A stretch of DNA of 26,823 nucleotides from Rhizophagus sp. LPA8_4_AMF (lineage: Eukaryota > Glomeromycota > Glomeromycetes > Glomerales > Glomeraceae). The stretch is from the NCBI GenBank assembly GCA_021464525.1, contig JADRCO010000761.1, forward strand, positions 1 through 26,823, written 5' to 3'. Positions 10,861 to 18,625 of the stretch are shown here, piece after piece (position 1 is the stretch's first letter; every line of letters begins with the position of its first letter). The position numbers were made by a program, and so were the translations under genes. Below the pieces are notes generated by a model, which worked only from the letters and a program-made list of their open reading frames with translations, made no database searches and was not told the origin of the DNA.

Positions 10861-10880
10861 GTTTCTGGCAGAAGGCACCA
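10861..10880 (-). other. Primer-binding site
   Basis: On the minus strand TGGTGCCTTCTGCC... begins two bases inside the 5' LTR. The TGG start pairs with the CCA end of a tRNA, and the position is canonical. I could not assign the tRNA. Confidence 0.55.
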
Positions 10881-10882
10881 AT

Positions 10883-11460
10883 TGTTACTGAATATGTCAG
10901 TAATTAAGAGTCATATATCTGTCAAGAATATATCATAAATATCCACAAATACTAGTGGAATCTTACTCATACTGCCTCACTCGGCATGTCAGTATTGGTC
11001 GTTAAGAATCGACAGGTATATCACTACAAAATATGAAATAAGCAAGGTAACAGATTATGCCATATATAAGTCGAATCTTATGTGTTAAGATGGCAGAAAC
11101 ACAATTTATGATTATCCAAAATATAATGATTTATTAAATAGTACGAATTATACAACAAGGTGATAAAAAGTGACAAGAGTGTTTTAAGGTAGGTTATTCA
11201 ATAACTTCAAAGGTTATTAAAGACTCAGATAAAACTTAGATAAACGAATCTATCTGTTCAGTGAGTTGGCAGAAGGGATAGTTATATTTAACTTCTATCT
11301 AGCCACCATCTCTTTTCTGTCATCAGGAGGCGAAATCTAAACCATTACATCCTATTGATATTTGTTACATTGGAAATCGATATGTACACAAATGTACATA
11401 GATCACATCAAACGGTAATATAACCTTGGAAATCATGTGCACAATATTTTGTGTAATACA
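10883..11460 (-). repeat. 5' LTR of the Ty3/gypsy element (right copy)
   Basis: It aligns with 3767-4694, starts TGTTAC and ends GTAATACA. It is shorter because it lacks the 327-bp segment and an A-rich insertion found in the other copy. As the element reads on the minus strand, this LTR would hold its promoter. A perfect stretch of about 30 bp around 'cagaaacacaatttatg' is shared by both copies. Confidence 0.92.
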
Positions 11461-11789
11461 ACGCAACAAGTTACACCTAGTTATTACTGAATTTATAAGA
11501 AAACTTTAAATCTTAAACAAAAATTGAATTAATAATAGAGCAATAAATGTAAAAATATAAAATTTTATGTATCATTTATAATAAAAAAAAAAGATAAAAC
11601 ACATCCACATCAATCTAAACATTTCATTTCAATAAATAATCTTGAAATGAATTTTCTTATTTTATCAAAGCCTTTTTATTAAATCTCAATTATTTTAATA
11701 ATAATAAATAATAAAAAATACAAATATCAACGAAATCCTAGATTTCTTAATATAAAGTATTCAGTTTAATTTCAAAATTCATAAAAAGT
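11461..11789. other. AT-rich spacer
   Basis: No gene seen. It contains the probable right-hand target duplication (gcaac, 11463-11467) and would include the 3' untranslated region of the minus-strand F-box gene. Confidence 0.5.
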
Positions 11790-13280
11790 TTAATAATAAT
11801 AATAGTCTTCCTCCTCTTCTTTTATTTCTTTATCATTACTTTTAGTCAAAAATTTAATAGTACCCAAGTCTTCATATTTTTCTATTACTTCTAAAATTTT
11901 TGAACTAATATTATCATAGTAATTATCTCCTTCATTCACAATAATTATTAATGAAAGCAATTTTTTTGATGTTCTTTTTGCCCAGCTTATACATAATGAT
12001 TCTAAATCATCTGAAGATACAACTGAATTTGAATAATTATATATTTTTAATTCACAAAAATTATTTGGTGAATATTTTGCAATAGTTTCGAATATTTCCT
12101 TTTCAGGTAAATATTCAATAAAATAATCTTTACCATACCAAATTTTAATACTTTCTAAGTATTGACAATTGATAAGTATAGTTTTTAATACATCTAACTC
12201 ATTATTTTTAAGTATTATGAAAAGAATTTTAAGGTTTGGACAAAACTTAGCAATCGACAAACTTAAATCTTTGTTAGTACTTTCACCTATATAAAGCTTT
12301 TTAAGATTCTTTCCATTAATTTCTAAAAATTTTATTAAATACTCAGGTTTTGGACCTTCATAAGGAATTTTTAAAATTTGCAATTTAGGAAAATTAATAT
12401 ATTGTAACTTTTTAAAATCTTCAAAATCAACTGCATCAAAGAATGAAATTATCAATTCTTGTAAATTTGAGAATAAACTGATAAATGAGAAAGTTGAATT
12501 ACTATTACTACCATAAAGGTTCAATTTTGTTATTGTATGAGAATGTTTTGTTATAGCAGGTAAAATATCTGCCCAACTTCCATCAAATGCTGATAAAGTT
12601 AAATTTCTTAAATGATTCTGTGAAGCAATTAACTCTTTTAATTCATTTGAAACATTATTATTAAAATCTATGGAAATTGATTGTAAATTACGACATACTT
12701 GAGAAAGTTGATAAAAAAAGTCAGAAGAAAGATTTGAATTACAGCATAATTCTGAAAGATCTCTCGCTCCAGGAAAATGAGGAAAAGAAATATTAGAAAC
12801 GTAAGGGTTAATATAATGGCTATCATAACAATAATGATGATAAGTCAATTTTTTCAAAGAAGAAATTTGGTTTGCAAACATTTTGATAATTTCATTCACA
12901 ACTAAACTACTTTTATCTTTCGAATTTAATGAATTATCAATCATCCTATTAATCCCAAAAATTGAAAGAGCTTTGCAAAATGATGCATAATTAAATAACA
13001 ATGGTTTTGAAGTAGGGATTGAAATGAAAATTTTATTATCATACAAGTGCTTTTTTGACTCATCGGGAAGACAAGCAATTAATGTACTAAGAATTGAAGA
13101 TTCCATTTTGAATGAACGTTTCCAATGAAATTTGAAATTCAGAATATTCCTCCACAAAATTCTAACGGAAATTTCACACCAAACATGATTAATTAACAAA
13201 CATGAGTATAAAGTGAATTTATCTTCCTCTAAATATTCAAAAATATCATTTAAACAATCAGTTGGAAGGTGACATGGCAT
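11790..13280 (-). CDS. F-box protein with leucine-rich-like C-terminus
   Basis: A 496-codon intronless frame. Residues about 1-45 ('MPCHLPTDCLNDIFEYL' onward, then 'SCLLINHVWCEISVRILW') form an F-box, the Skp1-binding module of SCF ubiquitin ligases. The rest is a series of imperfect leucine-rich segments, e.g. 'LFSNLQELIISF', 'NLKKLYIGES', 'KFCPNLKILFII' and 'INCQYLESIKIWYG', which in the family would select substrates. It ends with an acidic then Tyr-rich tail. The ATG at 13280 is right because the F-box starts immediately. This family is strongly expanded in Rhizophagus; a decayed paralogue fragment lies at 17333-17650. The specific substrate is unknown. The frame has no stops or shifts, so it is likely functional. 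Confidence 0.9.
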   Translation of the reverse strand: MPCHLPTDCLNDIFEYLEEDKFTLYSCLLINHVWCEISVRILWRNILNFKFHWKRSFKMESSILSTLIACLPDESKKHLYDNKIFISIPTSKPLLFNYASFCKALSIFGINRMIDNSLNSKDKSSLVVNEIIKMFANQISSLKKLTYHHYCYDSHYINPYVSNISFPHFPGARDLSELCCNSNLSSDFFYQLSQVCRNLQSISIDFNNNVSNELKELIASQNHLRNLTLSAFDGSWADILPAITKHSHTITKLNLYGSNSNSTFSFISLFSNLQELIISFFDAVDFEDFKKLQYINFPKLQILKIPYEGPKPEYLIKFLEINGKNLKKLYIGESTNKDLSLSIAKFCPNLKILFIILKNNELDVLKTILINCQYLESIKIWYGKDYFIEYLPEKEIFETIAKYSPNNFCELKIYNYSNSVVSSDDLESLCISWAKRTSKKLLSLIIIVNEGDNYYDNISSKILEVIEKYEDLGTIKFLTKSNDKEIKEEEEDYYYY

Positions 13281-13354
13281 TTTATTGACTTTATTATTTC
13301 AATAAAAAAGAAAAAAAATTTTTTGGTATTTAATAATCACCCGACCCGCTGACC

Positions 13355-13366
13355 TATATATATATG
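13355..13366 (-). promoter_or_regulatory. Possible TATA-like element of the F-box gene
   Basis: An alternating TA run lies about 75 bp upstream of the F-box start codon, next to a GC-rich 'acccgacccgctgacc' patch. In such AT-rich DNA the match carries little weight. Confidence 0.25.
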
Positions 13367-13399
13367 TACATATTGTGTAATAAACATTCGGAGTTTTTG

Positions 13400-14178
13400 G
13401 ATGAACACTGCGTTAATCAATTATATTATTAAGTTTTTGTTGATCGATACAAATTTAGATAATTGATTAGAACTAAAATTAGATCACGTGTTAGATTAAA
13501 ACTGAATACAATTGTGGAAATTTTTTTAAATAAAATGAAGTTGACTGTTTAAATGAAATTTTGAACATTAAAGGAAGATAAACTTACCTTTATGTTTGTT
13601 AATGAATACTTTTTGGTTTAAAATTTCTGTTAGAACTTTGAGGAAGAAGTTTAAAATTATAAAGTTATTTATAATCAACGTCCATTGAGAATTGAGAGTA
13701 GCATCATACATTAATTGCCTGTCTCCCAAATGAATCTCAATTTATGAGATCAGTAAAGTAGTTGACAAAATTAATTTATCATAATTAATAATCAAAAATC
13801 ATAATAATTTTTCTTTCATTTATTTTCTTGGAGCAGTAGATATTTCAAATTGCACTTTAGTTCAAATCCTTCTACTGACTTTTTTATAAATTGTCTTAAA
13901 TATGCAATAATTTACAATCAATTTCTACATCATTCTGTAATATAGTTCAAATGAGTTATAAGAGCTAATTTGTTTACAGAATAACTTATAAAAATACAAT
14001 TTTGGATATTCAATACTATAATTAGCATAAAGAAAAGAATGCAGAAAATCTTGTGTCATATTTCTTGCACTTATTTGGAAAATTGACAAATAATTTTTGT
14101 TGATCATACTAACCAAGAGTTTCAGTTTATGGTTAGGTTAATTTCCAAATATAGCTTAAACATTTCCATCATTTTTAC
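13400..14178. other. AT-rich intergenic, with one tRNA-like hairpin
   Basis: No convincing gene. Short minus-strand frames (13925-14116) show no family features. The only structured item is the box-B-like hairpin at 13834-13885. Confidence 0.45.
13834..13885 (+). other. tRNA-like fragment: box B, closing stem, oligo-T
   Basis: CAGTAG (13834-13839) pairs with CTACTG (13872-13877). Between them is 'agttcaaatcc', close to the box B / T-loop consensus, and six T follow at 13880-13885, like a Pol III terminator. The span is too short for a full tRNA and the D arm is missing, so it is at best a truncated tRNA or a SINE tail. Confidence 0.25.
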
Positions 14179-14238
14179 AGCTTATGCTTATAGCTTATAA
14201 CCTATAGCTTATAGCTTTATGCTTTATGCTTTATGCTA
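14179..14238. repeat. Short tandem repeat (agcttata / gctttat)
   Basis: Successive variants of 'cttatagctt' and then three 'gctttat' units make a 60-bp degenerate microsatellite. Confidence 0.7.
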
Positions 14239-14469
14239 GCAACCAGCTTTTTTTGCGAATAATGGGTCAATATATAGCTTTTTTTCATATTGTTTTACAA
14301 AAATGTTGTTAGATTGATCATTTTTTGCCATTTTTTTTAATACCAATGGAAAATTAACAAGATTGATATGAAAGTCTTTATACTTTATTTGGAAATCAAT
14401 AAAATTTAAATTAGTCATTTTTTTTATTTATTTATTTAGTAAGTCCGGCACCTAACTTTTAAAATTAAT
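14239..14469. other. Spacer without recognised gene
   Basis: T-rich DNA; the minus-strand frame 14236-14418 shows no family motif and is taken as chance. Confidence 0.4.
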
Positions 14470-14913
14470 AGCTGTGTAACATGTGTAGATCATTTGTTCG
14501 ACAATAAAATAAAATAGTAATTATCAGTCACTGGAAATGTCACATGCAGATCATTTCATATTAAAATTATTTTGCGTAACATTGAGCAAATTATGTTATT
14601 TTATAGTTAAATGCTAAATTCCACTATACTATATTTATACAAGTTAAAAAATTAATAGATTATCATGTGTTCTATCAATTTCTATCTTTTTTTTTTCGAT
14701 TTTTTAATAGTAATATTTTTTTTTATAACGTACCAAAAAAACTTACCTTAAAAATACTTTTTTCAAAGATTCTTTTCATAATATAAAGAAATATGTAATT
14801 TTACGAGTAGAAAAAGTTTTTCTAAGTTCATAATAGTGTTTATTCAGGCAGATTTTGCACAAAATATAAAAAAATCAAAAAATTGCAGTATTTTTAAAAA
14901 TATACAAATATTT

Positions 14914-15610
14914 AGAGCGCAATTTCGACACTTTGGTTCTAAGCTAATCACCCTTGTAAATTAAATGATAATTGTTCGGCAAGCTCGAAACTACCTGAAA
15001 CTCAAATTTTGTAAGTTTATTAACGATACTGGCGCAACTACTTTAATATTTATAATTAAACTAACTTTAAATTTCGTTCAGCAACTTCAGAGCGTAATTT
15101 CGGCACTTTGGCTCTAAGTATATCGACTTTGTAAATTAAACGAATAATGTCCAGCAAGGTCGAATCTACCTGCATATTAAGGTTTATGAATTTATAATTA
15201 ATACTCATGACGCAATTGTCATTATTCGTAACAGTACTAATTTTCGATCTTTGATTTTTTTACACCCGATCAACAACTTCAGAGCGTAATTTTGGCGCTT
15301 TGGATCTATGTAAATCGCTTTATAAATTAAGGGAAAATTGTTTAGCATGGTCGAACCTACTCACATCTCAATTATCATGAATTTTTGATTAATGCTTATG
15401 GCGCAATTAATGTTTATGTTTTATACACCCTATCTGTAACTTCAGAAGTAATTTCGACACTTCGGTACTAAGTAAATTGCCTTTGTAAAGTAAGTGAATA
15501 ATGTTCAGCATAATCGAATCTACTTATATTTCAATTTTCATGAATTATTGATTAATACTCATGACGCAATTGTCATTATTCGTAATAGTGCTAATTTTCG
15601 ATTTTTTTTT
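14914..15610. repeat. Four diverged tandem repeats of about 163-192 bp
   Basis: Copies begin at 14914, 15089, 15281 and 15444, each with a form of 'agagcgtaatttcggcac' followed by 'tttgg.tctaagta', 'tttgtaaattaa', 'atgttcagcaaggtcgaa', 'cctac.t..atttcaa' and 'catgacgcaattgtcatta'. Copies have drifted by substitutions and small indels, so the array is old. It is non-coding. Confidence 0.85.
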
Positions 15611-15799
15611 TATTTTTAATATAAAAAATACATTAAATTTAAATAAAGATGCATGTTGAATAATAAAGAGAATGTGAATATTTTTTTTAATAAAATTGTA
15701 GAAGTGGTCAATAAGTTTAATTTTTTTTTTAATTAAACTGATTATAATCATTATATTGTATGAATATAATATTATCAGTTATATATAATCTCCGTGTTT

Positions 15800-15930
15800 T
15801 CATTATAACTAAATTTAGGCCAACATTATGAATCTGGCCAGGATTAACAAAATTTTGGCCGGAATTATGAATTATTGATTTGCGATTTAATTAATTTTGG
15901 CCAACTTTAATTATATTGTATGTATACTTA
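15800..15930. repeat. Cluster of 'ttttggcc' motifs
   Basis: 'taggccaacatta', 'ctggccagga', 'ttttggccggaatta' and 'ttttggccaact' occur within about 90 bp, with 'attatgaat' following two of them. Probably short degenerate repeats inside the inverted-repeat element. Confidence 0.5.
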
Positions 15931-16057
15931 AAAAGGATATCACAAATTTTTTTTACCAACCTTAATGAAAAAAATTTGCCTTCTTTTTTTGTGACATTTC
16001 CAGTAACTGTTATGTTGCCACAGCTGATCAATTGGTATTAATTTTTTGTTGTTGTAA

Positions 16058-16960
16058 TGGAGACGTTTAGATTACCCTGTATAAATAATTTTGAATTGTG
16101 TGATGCGTGATTTGTCTGTGCCTCTGTACCTCTGCGCCTAAACTATTCCATGTTTTTATAGTTAGAAAATTTGATCAGCATTGATTACTAATATATGATT
16201 TAATTATTTTTTGATTTCGGTAACTGGCATTTTACCAATACTAATTAGTAATAAAAGATTAACTTAAGTTTTTTTGTTAACAATAATTGAATTTTTTTTT
16301 ATTGATTTTTTTTTTTTTTTTTTACAAAATAGATCCAAATTCATGATAGATCGGGTATAATGAAATTTTGTGAAGTTAAATTTTTTTTTATAATAACAAT
16401 AAATCACTAAATCACTAATGAAAGTGTAAGATCAAGATTTTTTTATAAGTTTACTATAATGAAATTTTATGAGATTAAGATTAGTTTTTGTATGAATTTG
16501 TAAATCTATCATGTAACTAGAGTATCCATAAAAATAATTTCGAATTATGTAAACACATGATTCATCTGCGCCTAAACTATTTCATGTTTTCATAGTTTGA
16601 ATTTTGATCACCAAATACAGTACTATATACAATTTATTCCCTAATAACTGGTGTTTACTAGCGCTAATTCTTATGTGATTTTGAAGGAATTTTTTAATAG
16701 ATTTATAAATATTAAATTTATAAATAAATCATCAATTCCGCGTACTAAATTTTCATCAATATAACATATCTATATAATTAAAAAATTGGTAATATTTAGA
16801 TTGCTTTTGGTATAAATATTTGAATTGTATAATATATGCTTAATTTGTAAATAGTTGATTTTTGTGGCCTAATCAGTTTAATGAAATTTTGATCAGAATT
16901 TTTTTATAATAATACTAAAAGTTTAATTTATTTCCATTCCCATCCTCTGATAATGTGATT
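16058..16960. repeat. Diverged direct repeats (at least two copies, possibly three)
   Basis: The block 'ctgcgcctaaactattccat' at 16132 recurs with one change at 16566, offset 434 bp. The similarity extends on both sides: 'ataaataattttgaatt' versus 'ataaaaataatttcgaatt' upstream, 'taactggcattta' versus 'taactggtgttta' downstream. A weaker third copy runs from about 16800 ('ttgaattgtataatatatgc'). A second motif, 'tataatgaaattttgtgaag', occurs at 16357 and 16453. No coding signal. Confidence 0.65.
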
Positions 16961-17332
16961 GTCTATAGCAGAATGTCAATTTTTTATTTTCAAATAAACA
17001 AATGTTTTTTTTCTTCTGTCTTTTAAGTTTGGATAACTGATGTAATATTAATTTTTTTTATTTGAATAAATGTTATATATGATTTTTTTAGTTAGAATAA
17101 AAATGATTTTCAGCAAAAATAAAAAATTAATATTTTTAATAAAATTTCCAAATAAAGTTTTTTTTAACAAATAAAATACATTATTTATAATACTGTATAA
17201 ACGTGGTAGCATGCACCTTAAAGCATCCCTAGTTGGATAAATAATATATCTCACTTTCTAAAGGAGGCTGCTTTATTAAACCTTTCGAATACAGTAAAAA
17301 ATTACAACTTTATGGTGATATTATTTATTGTC
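16961..17332. other. AT-rich spacer, nothing recognised
   Basis: The minus-strand frame 17048-17254 is hydrophobic and Lys/Asn-rich, as expected by chance in this composition. No motif was recognised. Confidence 0.4.
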
Positions 17333-17650
17333 TGTCATTATCATTTATTAATTTATTTTCAAATTTGCAAGAAATTACACTCATATCTATAAGAGAACAT
17401 AACATAGGATTTCAGTAAATCGCAATATGTTAAGGAATTTTTAATACTTGTAAATTAGAAATTAGCAATACCTGAAATTTGGGTAGTTCATGAATTTCTA
17501 GAAATAATGGAAAAAACATAAAAAGTTTTATTTAGGTGAAACTGATAATGCTTTAAGTTCTATAAAGTTACCTATTTCTAATTTTTGTCCAAATATGGAA
17601 GATTTTTTATATCATCCAAAAGAATTAGATATATTAAAAAATTAGTTGAC
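17333..17650 (+). pseudogene. F-box/leucine-rich protein fragment, decayed
   Basis: Translation with frame changes gives 'LFSNLQEITLIS', then 'NGKNIKSFI', then 'YLGETDNALSS' and 'NFCPNMEDFLY', 'KELDILKN'. Each aligns in order with the intact F-box gene at 11790-13280: 'LFSNLQELIISF', 'NGKNLKKLYIGEST', 'KFCPNLKILFI', 'ELDVLKT'. Several stops and at least one frameshift occur, and the F-box itself is absent. It lies in the opposite orientation to the intact gene. Inferred: a truncated dead paralogue. Confidence 0.7.
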
Positions 17651-17688
17651 AATGTTTATAAAGTATTAAATATGTTACTTAGATATTA

Positions 17689-18115
17689 CTGACCCGACCT
17701 GACCCGTGCGGAGCTCTACACGCTACTATCATACTAACAAAACAATATTCGGTATGGATATTTTTTCCAGCAATCAATATTTCGCATATGAGATTGGGGA
17801 CATCTATACTAATCATGAAGTCATTTTTATCGATTTGCAGGGGATTAACAGAATGACGAAATGCAGTTGGTGAAAATCCGGGGAATGTTTTCTCCTGCGA
17901 ATGATTGGCAAAGCTAGTGTAATCAATATGTCAGCTTCAAAACAAGGCAGGACATTAAGAAAAAGGGCAAACCTTGGGATATGTCAACCCATCTCTTGCC
18001 AATCATATGAAGCTTGCTTATAATGTCTTGAAAAATCTCGAAGACAATATCCTCGGAGATAAAGAAATTCCAGAGCTAGACAAATGTTCAGAATGCACAA
18101 TGAAATTTTAACATC
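17689..18115 (+). pseudogene. Possible BED-finger (hAT-type) transposase remnant
   Basis: A GC-richer head 'gacccgacctgacccgtgcg' precedes broken coding sequence. Readable pieces are 'MTKCSW' followed by a stop, then 'KKGKPWDMSTHL', and, two bases out of frame, 'LANHMKLAYNVLKNLEDN'. A Cys pair followed by 'G-K-P-x-D-x-x-x-H-L-A-N-H' is the layout of BED zinc fingers at the start of hAT transposases common in these fungi. The second Cys of the pair is lost at the stop. No catalytic RNase-H-like part was found downstream. The identification is tentative. Confidence 0.35.
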
Positions 18116-18260
18116 CCTCTGAAAGAGTTCACTATGCTCAGCTTTTCCTGCATTAGTGATGATGAACTCAACGGATGGTATTCATCCAACGAATAAAAAT
18201 GTTTTCAACAACAAGTTCTAGACAAATTAAATGGTGTATTGATCACGTGATGACGAACTA

Positions 18261-18356
18261 GTGTTGTTAATCGACGTAAAACCTTGGCCTTGGAAGACAT
18301 TTAATGAAATACAGAATCTGATCAGGTATGGAAAAACCAAGTCGATTTAACAACAC
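18261..18356. mobile_element. 96-bp TA-flanked inverted-repeat element (MITE-like)
   Basis: The left end GTGTTGTTAATCGAC and the reverse complement of the right end, GTGTTGTTAAATCGAC, match apart from one inserted A. Further in, 'accttgg' and 'aaccaag' extend the symmetry loosely. TA dinucleotides abut both ends (18259-18260 and 18357-18358), the target duplication used by Tc1/mariner transposases. No coding capacity. Confidence 0.65.
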
Positions 18357-18625
18357 TAAAACTTAGCCCTTTTTTTATATAGTATGTAAAGCAGGATTAT
18401 AATAATTATAACATAAAGTTTGACAAATTTATACAGCATATCGGAGTTTCATAAATGGAGTAATAATAAAAAAGTTTTTCGTCACAGCATTTAATGCACA
18501 TAATAAAATAATGATCGCACAAATTATAAAACTATAATTACAACCATAATACAATAAATTTTTTTTACATTATCAAACTAACAAGCATCACCTTTTTTCG
18601 TAAAACTATAAAAAGTATTTTGAGA

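Larger units (their letters stand above)
3767..11460 (-). mobile_element. Decayed Ty3/gypsy LTR retrotransposon
   Basis: Two LTRs (3767-4694 and 10883-11460) flank an internal region with the order, on the minus strand, leader ORF, gag, protease, reverse transcriptase, RNase H, integrase. Integrase after RNase H defines the Ty3/gypsy order. Both LTRs start TGTTAC; the left copy ends GTAACA, the right one ends with a changed GTAATACA. The pentamer gcaac lies directly left of the element (3762-3766) and recurs at 11463-11467, two bases beyond the right LTR, so it is a likely 5-bp target duplication with slight end damage. Many in-frame stops, several 1-bp frameshifts, and loss of catalytic and zinc residues make it non-autonomous. 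A primer-binding site and polypurine tract are present. Confidence 0.93.
14470..16025. mobile_element. Candidate 1.56-kb non-autonomous inverted-repeat element
   Basis: The left block AGCTGTGTAACAT (14470-14482) and CAGTCACTGGAAATGTCAC (14525-14543) recur in the same order on the opposite strand at the right, as AGCTGTGGCAACAT and CAGTTACTGGAAATGTCAC (revcomp of 16025-15991). The left arm has about 40 extra bases between the two blocks. The interior has no ORF. It holds four diverged tandem repeats (14914-15610) and several 'ttttggcc' motifs (15818-15905). This fits a decayed DNA transposon derivative. The flanks show no obvious target duplication. Confidence 0.45.

Noticed and set aside
13341-13356. 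'acccgacccgctgacc' shared in style with 'gacccgacctgacccg' at 17689
   Set aside because: Short low-complexity similarity; it could hint at a common repeat, but two brief matches are not enough to define one.
14914-15610. CRISPR-like regular repeats
   Set aside because: Units are 163-192 bp, diverged and directly abutting, without short identical repeats or unique spacers.
17048-17254. Minus-strand 68-codon frame
   Set aside because: Lys/Ile/Asn-rich, no motif, length expected by chance in such DNA.
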